From contig NZ_CP037423.1 in assembly GCF_007754155.1 (NCBI RefSeq), forward strand, positions 2,976,001 through 3,040,000: a stretch of DNA of 64,000 nt, given 5' to 3'. The notes under the pieces are model-generated. The model was not told where the DNA came from. It made no database searches and was given only the letters and a program-made list of their open reading frames with translations. This document shows positions 8,859 through 17,309 of this stretch, in pieces; the first letter of the stretch is position 1, and every line of letters begins with the position of its first letter. Made by a program: the position numbers and the translations under genes. The stretch comes from Stieleria neptunia. GTDB lineage: Bacteria; Planctomycetota; Planctomycetia; Pirellulales; Pirellulaceae.

Positions 8859-9088
8859 GTGTTGATCGTTGGGTGGTGGGCAGCGGGGTGGTCGTCCATC
8901 GGGAGCTTGTCGTACGCCGTGAAGAACCACCATCCGCCCAATGCGCCATGGTCGGCAGTCGACGATTCAGGTTCTCAGGGAGTGATTCCGCATCGGGAAG
9001 ATTCGGCGAATCGACCGATTGATGAGGATTCGACTTGGATAATAGAACGATCACGCTTGCGCCGTTCAAGTCAGCGAAGGGGCAAGAT

Positions 9089-9228
9089 GATGGAGGCAAG
9101 ACGATGGGGGCAAGACGATGGGGGCAAGACGATGGGGGCAAGACGATGGGGGCAAGACGATGGGGGCAAGACGATGGGGGCAAGACGATGGGGGCAAGAC
9201 GATGGGGGCAAGACGATGGGGGCAAGAC
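9089..9228. repeat. Minisatellite, 14-bp unit, 10 copies
   Basis: Ten head-to-tail units of GATGGGGGCAAGAC (first copy GATGGAGGCAAGAC). The core matches the 2715-2924 array with AAGAC in place of AGAAT. It lies upstream of the RraA-like gene and runs directly into a 16-bp array. Confidence 0.95.
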
Positions 9229-9300
9229 GATGGGGTGGCAGAATGATGGGGTGGCAGAATGATGGGGTGGCAGAATGATGGGGTGGCAGAATGATGGGGT
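9229..9300. repeat. Minisatellite, 16-bp unit, about 4.5 copies
   Basis: Units of GATGGGGTGGCAGAAT, identical to those at 2941-3068, follow the 14-bp array in the same orientation, so the two loci share a compound architecture. Confidence 0.95.
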
Positions 9301-9364
9301 GGAAAAGGGATTCCGCAGGTTTTGTTCTGATCTATCGCTGTGCTCCTGCCTCCCCGTCTCATAA

Positions 9365-9480
9365 TCTCCTTGTCTCCTTGTCTCCTTGTCTCCTTGTCTC
9401 CTTGTCTCCTTGTCTCCTTGTCTCCTTGTCTCCTTGTCTCCTTGTCTCCTTGTCTCCTTGTCTCCTTGTCTCCTTGTCTC
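9365..9480. repeat. 8-bp microsatellite, about 14.5 copies
   Basis: TCTCCTTG is repeated perfectly over 116 bp, with strong purine/pyrimidine strand asymmetry. It lies between the compound minisatellite and the terminator of the DUF1559 gene. Open frames through it (a DKETRRQG pattern) are not genes. Confidence 0.95.
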
Positions 9481-9530
9481 CGGCACGCGGCACGCGGGCG
9501 GATTCGGAGCGTCCGTGTTGAGCGCTCTTC

Positions 9531-9569
9531 AAAAAAAAACTCCCGGCCATTTTTCGGGGCCGAGAGTTT
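9531..9569 (-). terminator. Rho-independent terminator of the DUF1559 gene
   Basis: Read on the minus strand, arms AACTCTCGGCC and GGCCGGGAGTT (one mismatch) close a short loop and are followed by a run of nine T. It lies about 50 bp after the stop of the gene ending at 9617. Confidence 0.85.
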
Positions 9570-9616
9570 TGATTGATCGTCCGGTATGCCGAAATCGGCT
9601 GCGGATCGGTTTCGGG

Positions 9617-10870
9617 TTATTGATTCAGTTGTTCCTGAATCGTTTCGCGTGAGGCCCGGGTTCCGAGAGCGCCCCACAGTCCGTACGGGCTCTTCGTACC
9701 GGGTGACGACGTGATATCGGCCGGCGCCAGCCAAACCATTTCGTGGTGCGAGTCACCGGCTTCGATCGAGTCGGTGATAAAGACCACCGCACCATCGCCC
9801 ATTAAGATATGGGCGCCGCCTTGGTGTCGACTCGATGGTGGGAACATCCCGGTTTCGCCGACGCTGCTTCCCCCGCCGATCGGAGCGTTGGGGGGAAGGA
9901 TCGTGTGGCAACCGCTGAAGTTCGGGCGAAAGTCGGCCCACTTGAAGCCTCGCCCGTTGTTGGAGTTTTCGATCGGCGTTGTCGGGGCCCAGAATCGCGG
10001 ATTATCAGGATCGATTTGATTGTTGTCGATGCAATAGCTCGGATTCAATCGGATCTCGTCGGGAGGATTGCCGTTCAGACTTTGAATGCCGCGAGTATCG
10101 CGATCACTGAGGTCGGTCAGGATTTCCGCAAACGCGACGGTGTTGGACAGTCCGTCAAGGATGTCACGGAATTTGGACTCTTTATGTGGCACGAACGTCC
10201 CCCGGTTGGCAGCGAGTGAGCGTTGCACCCACGTGTTGGTCGAGACCATTTCACCCCGGGTGGTGTGATGCTGTTTTGAGCCGCGGATCGACCAATCGAT
10301 CGAATCGCCCAGGCAGGCGGCGTAGTTGGTCCGACCTTGGGCCGGCAAGCCGACACCGGGATCGCTGGGGCATCGCAGCATCGGGAGTTCGGTGACCCAA
10401 GGGCGGTACTGGATGAACTCCACGGTCGGCCCCATCGGAGGCCAGGCCACCGTCAACTGGGTGCCCGGGTTGACGGCATCGATGACGCTCGGGTTTGAAA
10501 TTTCGTCCCACAGCGCTTGCTGCTCCATAAACGGTGTCAGCCCGACCAGGGCGCTCAGGCGCCAAGCATTCGAGTCGCCGTAGTTCGTCCACCAGTCGGT
10601 GGTGGCCGAGGTGACACCATACGGTGCGGCTCCCCCGTCGGGGCTGGCCGTGCCGACCCCGTGCATCGGGAGTTGTCGATAGGCACTGTGGTAGTTGTGG
10701 ATCGCGAGCCCCAGCTGTTTGAAGTTATTGCTGCAACTCATCCGGCGAGCGGCCTCGCGTGCTGCCTGCACGGCAGGCAGCAAAAGACCGACAAGGATTC
10801 CGATGATGGCGATGACAACCAATAGTTCCACAAGCGTGAAACCGTGGTTCGTCCGGGCGGGGCGTTTCAT
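9617..10870 (-). CDS. DUF1559 (SBP_bac_10) pseudopilin-like protein
   Basis: A 417-residue member of the hugely expanded planctomycete DUF1559 family. The N-terminus has the type IV pilin/pseudopilin processing motif ([15 protein letters not shown] with the conserved Glu at +5) followed by [14 protein letters not shown], then the family's [12 protein letters not shown] and a large Asn/Pro/Gly-rich body. The C-terminal part contains the typical [21 protein letters not shown] phrase. The prepilin peptidase should cleave after the glycine of GFTL, leaving an inner-membrane-anchored, outward-facing protein. Function of the family is not established. It is monocistronic, with a long upstream region and its own terminator. 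Confidence 0.93.
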   Translation of the reverse strand: MKRPARTNHGFTLVELLVVIAIIGILVGLLLPAVQAAREAARRMSCSNNFKQLGLAIHNYHSAYRQLPMHGVGTASPDGGAAPYGVTSATTDWWTNYGDSNAWRLSALVGLTPFMEQQALWDEISNPSVIDAVNPGTQLTVAWPPMGPTVEFIQYRPWVTELPMLRCPSDPGVGLPAQGRTNYAACLGDSIDWSIRGSKQHHTTRGEMVSTNTWVQRSLAANRGTFVPHKESKFRDILDGLSNTVAFAEILTDLSDRDTRGIQSLNGNPPDEIRLNPSYCIDNNQIDPDNPRFWAPTTPIENSNNGRGFKWADFRPNFSGCHTILPPNAPIGGGSSVGETGMFPPSSRHQGGAHILMGDGAVVFITDSIEAGDSHHEMVWLAPADITSSPGTKSPYGLWGALGTRASRETIQEQLNQ

Positions 10871-11408
10871 TTAGAGTATCTCAGTTGGAAATGCGAAAGT
10901 GACTTCAAGACTTAACAGAACAATCCTTGATCTTGGTTAATAAGTATCGAGGATCTGACTGGGAAATTGAAAAGATGAGCGGCAAGTCTCAGCAGGCGGT
11001 CTGCACCAGTAGGTGTGTTCAGAGTACTTCTGGAGCGGTCAGCGGTTGCTTAAACGACGGCATCATTACTTATCAATAGTTTCTAATGGGATCACATCGT
11101 CAAGGGTCAATTCTTTTAAATCTATCCCGCGAGATAGGTTGCTCACCGTGTGCGACCCTAACGTTGCAATTAGCGTGGAGCTAGATAACCATAGGGTTAT
11201 TAATCTCAGTGGAATTAACCGGCTATTCATGGACGACGGTCGTGGATCTGAACCGATCCGTCTTCATAAACATGAATGATGAATCGGGGGGGCTCTCAAT
11301 GATCCTCAACCCGATTCAGGTGGATCGACACGGCGACGGGGGATCAGGTTGCCTCACCCGTGGGTGTCGCCACCGATGAACATCGGATGCATCATGGATG
11401 ATCATCCG
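10871..11408. other. Gene-free stretch, AT-richer than surroundings
   Basis: About 540 bp with no convincing gene. The part from 10880 to 11290 is visibly richer in A and T than the neighbours and should carry the promoter and leader of the DUF1559 gene. A plus-strand 88-codon frame at 11013-11279 has no recognisable domain or ribosome site and is not called. Confidence 0.5.
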
Positions 11409-11660
11409 GACGCCGATTGCAGTCGATGCAATCGGTGAAAAAAGCGGGACCGGGAATCCCTGTCTCGGCTTCATGTGATATCGCTCGCGGTTTGGGACCT
11501 TCTCGTGTGAAGCAAATTTCCGCGAGGGAGCGAAGCAGAGTTTTTCCCCTACTTAATGCCCGTCTCGGCCGCCTATGGACATCATCGTAGACCGCCGGCG
11601 ATTCGGTTTCTTGTCCGTGTACGCGCGCCGGTCGCTGAATTGCGCACAACGCGATCCCGA
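11409..11660 (-). pseudogene. Relic of an S9-peptidase gene head: leader plus signal peptide
   Basis: On the minus strand this segment aligns along its length with 19322-19568, the leader and first codons of the S9 peptidase gene. The start codon at 11474 is followed by MKPRQGFPVPLFSPIA, against MMPRQGFPVTLFFLIA in the intact gene, and the ~170 bp ahead of the start also match, including a GACTACGATGA-like block and an 80-codon stop-free frame beginning MCA in both. After 11409 the similarity stops and no peptidase sequence follows. It looks like the surviving 5' end of a duplicated gene, or a transferable leader module. Confidence 0.65.
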
Positions 11661-11677
11661 GGTCGGTATCGAATGCT

Positions 11678-14068
11678 TCACTCCGGAAGATAAGTCTTCA
11701 TGCGATCGAGTCCTTGATTTCCCGTACGGTTCACGATCTCGTTGGGCAGCATCGGGTACCTCGCGCGATAATACTCGGCCAAGTCCTCACAAAGTCGAAG
11801 TGCATTCTTGGTGTACGTCGAGTTGGGGCCCGGCGTGTCGGGTAGGCTGTGTGAACCTGCCACCAAGATGATTGCATTTGGGGTGCTCTGCTCTCGATAA
11901 TACCGCATGTCCAGACCTTGCCGGACGCCGGCGAGCACGCGATTTCCATCGACAAGCGCATACCCAAAGAAAGCGCGCGGAAAAACGTTCGCAATCCGTT
12001 CGATACATCTTGAATAAATGAAATCTCCCATCGGTGGTCCGAGGGCCCGGGCGACGGCGGCAGCATACGCGGCCGCGGATCCGCGTGTCCCACCCCAGCG
12101 TTCCAGTCGCCAAATCATCACTTGGAAATGCATCATGTCGTCGTGCGGGAATCGTTCAAGAAATTCACGAATCTGGTCATAGGAATCGTCGTAGCTGAGT
12201 GACGTGTCACGAGCCAAGCTGGCGAAGTATTCGTAAGCGACTGCGGGGACATCGTCGATCTGTTGCAACTTCTTCCACGATTCCATCGCCTTCTTGTTTT
12301 GCGATTCAAACGTCCGCCAATCTTTCTCAGACACGGAACTGGACCAGCCGTTGCCCCTGGCATTCCAGGCTTTCATGATGCAGTATTTGATTTTTGTCGT
12401 CAGTGCGAGTGGCGACTGCCGATCGGCCCACTCTGCGAAGCCCGCCAAACGTTCTTTTGTCACTTCGAGGTCTGCTTCGGTGGCTTGATCGTTTTGGAGT
12501 GACTGTTCGCGGTAGATCCACTGCATGGCAGTCGCCTCAACGAGCACCTGGTAGATCTGCTCTTTGGTCCGATTGAATCGTCGTTCAGGGAGAGCTCGAA
12601 TCACGGAATGTAATGCTTCTAAATCATCGAAACGATTCTGCCATGCCCAAGATCCCACGAGCCCGCCAAGGTAGTTCACGCCTTGATGGATGTTTGCGAT
12701 GCGGGTGTAGAGGTCAATGGTCTGACCGTCATGCAGCGCGACCACGGTACCGGAAGCGGCGACGACAGGTTTTCGATCGCCGAAACGTTTCGTCGGGGTC
12801 GGTCGCCCAAACCCTCGATCGCCAAGGATGGCGTCGTACATCACGCGCTCGGTGCCGCCGTCGGGCAGCGGGCGGTCAGCGAGACAGAGTTGTGTGCACG
12901 GTGTGGGGGCATTGTGAAGGTCGAGCACGTCCACGATATCCCAGTAGATCGATGTCCGCCAAGTCTGGCGGTCATTACCGGGAGTGTTCGGATAGTTGGG
13001 GCGTTTATGGCACGCATTCTTCTCGATCCACAGGTCATAGGCACGAGAACAGCGGACCATCAATGGTTCGCCAGGATCAGTGAGCGGGACGTCGAAATCG
13101 TCGTCCAACGCCCCTCGGTCGAGTTTGAACACGCGGCCGGTATTTTGGTCGTGCCAAGCCGCGATTCGGGCCGCTTCAGGTGAAATGGCTGGCATCGGAA
13201 GGCTCACGTCGACCTCGCCGATTTTTGTCGCCGTGGCTAATTTCGGGTCGGTCAGGTACAGATTGCCCGATTGGTCAACGACCGCGGCATGCCCCGTTTC
13301 CGCTGCCACGCTGAGATGTTGAATGTTCTCGTTCAATGATCGTGTTGCGGCAACCGAGGCTGTCGTGCAATCGACCAGATGAAGTTGTTGTCCGGCAGCA
13401 ACGATCATTCGAGAGTCCGAACCGTCCGCTTGCGTTGCGAAAAATTCGACGTGGATTGCATTTTCACCTGACATTGGCAACGAAAGATGTTGAAACTTGC
13501 TCGCATCACCGGGTTCGTCGAGGTCCGTCGGCGGGGTGCCGGGCAACGCCCACCACGGTCGCCACGGCAATCTTGAAATCCAAAGTCCGTTGTCGCCACC
13601 GATGACTAAGTGCCGTCCCGTCTTGTCCAGCCAGACCGTTGGGTTGGAAGCGTCGGGCGGCATTGCAACGCTCTCGCGCAGCATCGGCTGTCCGTCAACT
13701 TCATCGAGGGCAAGTCTTGCCATTGTCAACGCTTCACCGGTGAGCCCACTCGATGCGACCATCCACGGCGGCGGCTGTTGACTCGACTTTGCTTCTTCAA
13801 TCCGCTTCTGATTATTCTTGAAGATCTGATCGGCGATTTCGCCAATCGCTCCCGGCTCGAGTTGGCGAAGGAACGCGCAATCGGTCGGTTTCGTGGCTTG
13901 CCAGTCGTCTTCAATCACCGGCCAGCGGTAGTGGTTCGCAGCAGCGGGCGCGGCGACAAGCGTTTCGCCCGTCGGAACTGAAAAGTGTTGCTCCGTTGGC
14001 ACTGGATCGCAGCCTGTCAATGAGACCAAGGTGATGGCCAACAGGCAGAGTTTCGATGGACACTTCAT
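11678..14068 (-). CDS. Large lipoprotein with propeller-like and helical regions
   Basis: A 796-residue protein beginning MKCPSKLCLLAITLVSLTGC, a type II signal peptide whose lipobox cysteine is residue 20. Residues ~130-330 have WD/PQQ-like blades (GRHLVIGGDNGLWISRLPW, QLHLVDCTTASVAATRSL, GNLYLTDPK), then an insert-rich middle, and a helical C-terminal half with Trp-rich repeats possibly of the TPR type. The start codon overlaps the stop of the upstream gene as ATGA (14065-14068), so translation is coupled to the leucine-rich-repeat membrane protein. I infer the two act together at the membrane. No enzyme motif was seen. Confidence 0.8.
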   Translation of the reverse strand: MKCPSKLCLLAITLVSLTGCDPVPTEQHFSVPTGETLVAAPAAANHYRWPVIEDDWQATKPTDCAFLRQLEPGAIGEIADQIFKNNQKRIEEAKSSQQPPPWMVASSGLTGEALTMARLALDEVDGQPMLRESVAMPPDASNPTVWLDKTGRHLVIGGDNGLWISRLPWRPWWALPGTPPTDLDEPGDASKFQHLSLPMSGENAIHVEFFATQADGSDSRMIVAAGQQLHLVDCTTASVAATRSLNENIQHLSVAAETGHAAVVDQSGNLYLTDPKLATATKIGEVDVSLPMPAISPEAARIAAWHDQNTGRVFKLDRGALDDDFDVPLTDPGEPLMVRCSRAYDLWIEKNACHKRPNYPNTPGNDRQTWRTSIYWDIVDVLDLHNAPTPCTQLCLADRPLPDGGTERVMYDAILGDRGFGRPTPTKRFGDRKPVVAASGTVVALHDGQTIDLYTRIANIHQGVNYLGGLVGSWAWQNRFDDLEALHSVIRALPERRFNRTKEQIYQVLVEATAMQWIYREQSLQNDQATEADLEVTKERLAGFAEWADRQSPLALTTKIKYCIMKAWNARGNGWSSSVSEKDWRTFESQNKKAMESWKKLQQIDDVPAVAYEYFASLARDTSLSYDDSYDQIREFLERFPHDDMMHFQVMIWRLERWGGTRGSAAAYAAAVARALGPPMGDFIYSRCIERIANVFPRAFFGYALVDGNRVLAGVRQGLDMRYYREQSTPNAIILVAGSHSLPDTPGPNSTYTKNALRLCEDLAEYYRARYPMLPNEIVNRTGNQGLDRMKTYLPE

Positions 14069-17000
14069 TCTTTTTCCACCTCTTCTAAATTGTCGATGTT
14101 GTCAACGGATGCGCCCGCTGAGTTGATGGAGCGGAGCAATTGACCGATGACGGAACGGGCGCCCGGCCCGACCGGTGCGTTGGGGGCAACGACGGTCCCG
14201 GCTGGGGAATTTAGATCGGGGGCGGGACGGAAAAAATCGGCAGACCAGTCGGGACGCTCGAATTCGCTTGGTCCCTCCTGGCGATCCGGATCTTCGTAGA
14301 CCGGAAACCCTCTCGGGTCGTAGCCCAGGAGTCTCCGTTGTGGCGGCTGGAACCATGTTTCGTAGGCATCACGTTCCATCACCAGCCGTTTCGCGGCGGT
14401 CAGTTTCGTAATCAGTGCAACCGTCGCGTCGACCGGCGAGAGTCGAAACATGAGCGACTTGTGGGTTTGCAGCGCCGGTATGATTTCCGACCAGTCTGCG
14501 GTTGCGCCGGTGAGATCGATTTCGTTCAGGTAATCGGATTTGTCAACGATTGCCGTCAGTCCGCCTGATTCAATGTTCGCACCGGCAAGCCCCACTTGGC
14601 TCAGATAGTCGAGCGGTCCCATTGCATCAACTAGCGATTGATTGAGGTTGATGCCGCCGAGGCTGACGGCAGTGAGACCCGGGCTCTTCCTGAGTTCGGG
14701 CAATGAACTCACATCGATTTCGTTTCCGCCAAGCAGCAGTTGCGTCCAGCGTCCACGGCCGATGATCCGAGATGTCGTTGCGGCCGAAAGTCCACAATCT
14801 CTGAGGTCCAATTGGGTAAGTGTCGTGGGGATGTCCCACTGTTGAAACAAGTCGTTGTCGAGATCCGCCCCTGGAAGGGCAAGCTGCTGGAGCGATCGAA
14901 GATTGATGACGCCATTAAACGCTTTCGACGAAGCGGATGGATAAGCGATCGTTAACTCCGTCAACGCGTGGGCTTTTAACACCTCCGAGACGTTTTCGTC
15001 ATTCATCCCCTCGCCCCCTCCGATAAACCACTGCAATCCGGCGACACCACTGATTCGGATTTTCGAAAGCGGGCTCAAAACCGCCAAACCGGGAAGCTGA
15101 GGCGCGGCCTCCACGTGCAGGTAATTTCCGACCGGACTGAGGACCAGGGGAGATCGAAGTTCCGGTACATTGATCAGCCGCAATGCCGTGATCTGTGATT
15201 TCTTGTGCTGATCAAAAACGATCGTTTCAAGTTTGGGTTGATTTTCAACCCTGATCGCGTTGATGTTCGAATTGATCAGCAGCGATTTAAGGTCTGCGAG
15301 TTGGGCAGAAAGTGAGTTAACAAACCCGGCGCCTACCTCGGCGTTTCGCACGTCGATGGCCGTTGCCGAAAGCGTTGCGATCTGGTCGGCCGATTGTTTC
15401 GTCAGCGCGCAATATTGAAAGTCCAGTGTTGCGATCGCGGAGTTTTGTTTCAGGGGTGAAAGGTCGACCTTGCGAAGGTCACATCCTCGCAGTGCTAAAA
15501 GCGGCGGCCCGTTTAACTTTCCAAACTGGTCGATCACTCGTTGGCCGCACTCTGGGCTGCTCGTTGAGACATACTGTGGGTCGCCGACCCCAGGAATCAT
15601 CGTGCTGGTTCCGGCCAACTTCTCCATCGCGTCGCAGCCTTCGATTTGGATGGATTCAAAGTCGCCAACGTAAAACGAGAAGGACTCGAGCAGAGGGATC
15701 TCATTCAACGTACAGTTGCGAACCCACGCGTCATACGGCATCTGGTCGTTGGCAGCCAATCGCATCTGCGCGTCGTTGTATTGCACTTTGACGTTCGTAA
15801 GTTTTGGCAGACGCTGTAGATCGAGGTCGACCAATTGAAGTGAATCGAATCCGAATTGCTCCAGCTCGGGCATGTCGTGCAATGAGATCCCAAAGAGGTT
15901 CGGGTTGAGCGGTTCGTCGAGTGATTGAAACGCGAGGCGTCGCAATTGTGGCCAAGATTCAAGCTGGATTTCACCACCGGTTCCTGTATTCGGCCGAGAG
16001 AGAACCAGACTTTCCAGTTGGTTCTTCAGTTCACAATCCTGCCAGGCCTGGAACGGGATCATCGTTTCCATGGCCATCAGCCGTGAGAGTCGCGGAAGTT
16101 TCGCGAAACGCGGAAGCGCATCCTCCGCAATATTGGTGTGCGAAATGTTGAGTTGTCGAAGCAGCGAACATTCAGACAATGCCAAAACGGTTTCCGCATC
16201 CAGTTCGGCACCGGCGATACGAAGGTCTTGCAGATAACGCATCGAGGGCAGGCGGCTCAACGGTTTCTGGTCGTACTGGCCACCACCGATCCGCAGCGCT
16301 CTCAGGTAAGGCAACTTGCACATTAATTGCAGTTGTTCGTCTGACGGCTCTTGGAGATCAACAGCGGTTGTCCTCAGCCACATCGGTCGCGCCGACTTGG
16401 GGACCCATTCGGTCAAAATCGCCGGCATGTACGACTGCCGCACGACCTGCCCGCTCGCTGCGAGTTGATCGGCAATGACTTTGTCGGCTTCGGACTGACG
16501 GATCTGCCATCTCCAATAGCCCATCGCCGAGGCGATCAGTGTGACGACAAACAACAAATCGGCGAGCGAAACTCGATTGGACTTCCTCACTGTTGGCCGC
16601 AAGTAGAAAAAAATGATGGCCACAAACGCGATGGCGGTCGCCAGATTCCAGACCACGGCGCGCCCGTACCATCGAGCTTGATCGACGCCATTTGGAAATG
16701 GATGACGAATGTAGTAGCGAAACGGCCATCCTGCTTCGACCGGGTCAATCGGTTGCAGCGCGCCTTCGGTTCGAAAGCCGAAGTCGAATGGCGACTCGGA
16801 CCAGGTCGCTGTGGTCGAAGAACTGACGGAATACTGGAACGGCCAGTTGGCGGTAACCAGCAGCGAAATCACGATTGCCGATGCGATCCATCGAGCTTGG
16901 GGGTTCCGCCGGGCGCCGCCGCTACGCTTCAAAGCGGTAGGTGTGCCGGTGCTGGGGGACGCGGTTGTGCTCTGATCGTCGCCGCCGGTCTCAGCGCTGG

Positions 17001-17094
17001 TCTCAGCGCTGGTCTGCTCGATACGAGCAGAATTCGTCTTCTCGGTCACTGCTAGTCTCTGCTTCTCTTGCCGCCGTTTTGTATGCCTCTGCAT
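14065..17094 (-). CDS. Leucine-rich-repeat membrane protein
   Basis: The ATG at 17094 (MQRHTKRRQEKQRLAVTE) is preferred over an upstream GTG at 17124; it gives 1,009 residues. A basic, Ser/Thr-rich cytoplasmic head is followed by a first membrane helix (ASAIVISLLVTANW), a short outside loop, and two more helices (VVWNLATAIAFVAIIFFYL and LLFVVTLIASAMGYW). The remaining ~750 residues carry irregular leucine-rich repeats (LRALRIGG, LRQLNISHTNI, LTQLDLRDCGLSA), probably exposed on the opposite side. The C-terminus is Pro-rich. It is the first gene of a coupled pair with the lipoprotein gene. A scaffold or recognition role is inferred. Confidence 0.82.
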   Translation of the reverse strand: MQRHTKRRQEKQRLAVTEKTNSARIEQTSAETSAETGGDDQSTTASPSTGTPTALKRSGGARRNPQARWIASAIVISLLVTANWPFQYSVSSSTTATWSESPFDFGFRTEGALQPIDPVEAGWPFRYYIRHPFPNGVDQARWYGRAVVWNLATAIAFVAIIFFYLRPTVRKSNRVSLADLLFVVTLIASAMGYWRWQIRQSEADKVIADQLAASGQVVRQSYMPAILTEWVPKSARPMWLRTTAVDLQEPSDEQLQLMCKLPYLRALRIGGGQYDQKPLSRLPSMRYLQDLRIAGAELDAETVLALSECSLLRQLNISHTNIAEDALPRFAKLPRLSRLMAMETMIPFQAWQDCELKNQLESLVLSRPNTGTGGEIQLESWPQLRRLAFQSLDEPLNPNLFGISLHDMPELEQFGFDSLQLVDLDLQRLPKLTNVKVQYNDAQMRLAANDQMPYDAWVRNCTLNEIPLLESFSFYVGDFESIQIEGCDAMEKLAGTSTMIPGVGDPQYVSTSSPECGQRVIDQFGKLNGPPLLALRGCDLRKVDLSPLKQNSAIATLDFQYCALTKQSADQIATLSATAIDVRNAEVGAGFVNSLSAQLADLKSLLINSNINAIRVENQPKLETIVFDQHKKSQITALRLINVPELRSPLVLSPVGNYLHVEAAPQLPGLAVLSPLSKIRISGVAGLQWFIGGGEGMNDENVSEVLKAHALTELTIAYPSASSKAFNGVINLRSLQQLALPGADLDNDLFQQWDIPTTLTQLDLRDCGLSAATTSRIIGRGRWTQLLLGGNEIDVSSLPELRKSPGLTAVSLGGINLNQSLVDAMGPLDYLSQVGLAGANIESGGLTAIVDKSDYLNEIDLTGATADWSEIIPALQTHKSLMFRLSPVDATVALITKLTAAKRLVMERDAYETWFQPPQRRLLGYDPRGFPVYEDPDRQEGPSEFERPDWSADFFRPAPDLNSPAGTVVAPNAPVGPGARSVIGQLLRSINSAGASVDNIDNLEEVEKE

Positions 17095-17309
17095 GGTTGG
17101 TGCATGCCCACCCGGAGTATACACCGGTGGGCGGGATCGGTTGCAAGAGTTGCCCTTGAATCGGGATCCGATTTGTCAAACGGCCTGACAGGTTCGCGAA
17201 GCACCCAAATTCCATCGTTCGAAAGGGAAGCTTGGGTTGGAGAGTGGGTTGAGACGCTAAGTGCCAGTATTTCGCTCAGCGTTTCTTTCGCTCTGCGTTG
17301 GTCAAACCG

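Noticed and set aside
9359..9550. Reading frames of ETRRQGDK-type repeats
   Set aside because: Artefact of the 8-bp microsatellite, open in several frames on both strands.
11013..11279. 88-codon plus-strand frame in the AT-rich gap
   Set aside because: No ribosome site, no domain, and its position suits the promoter/leader of the DUF1559 gene.
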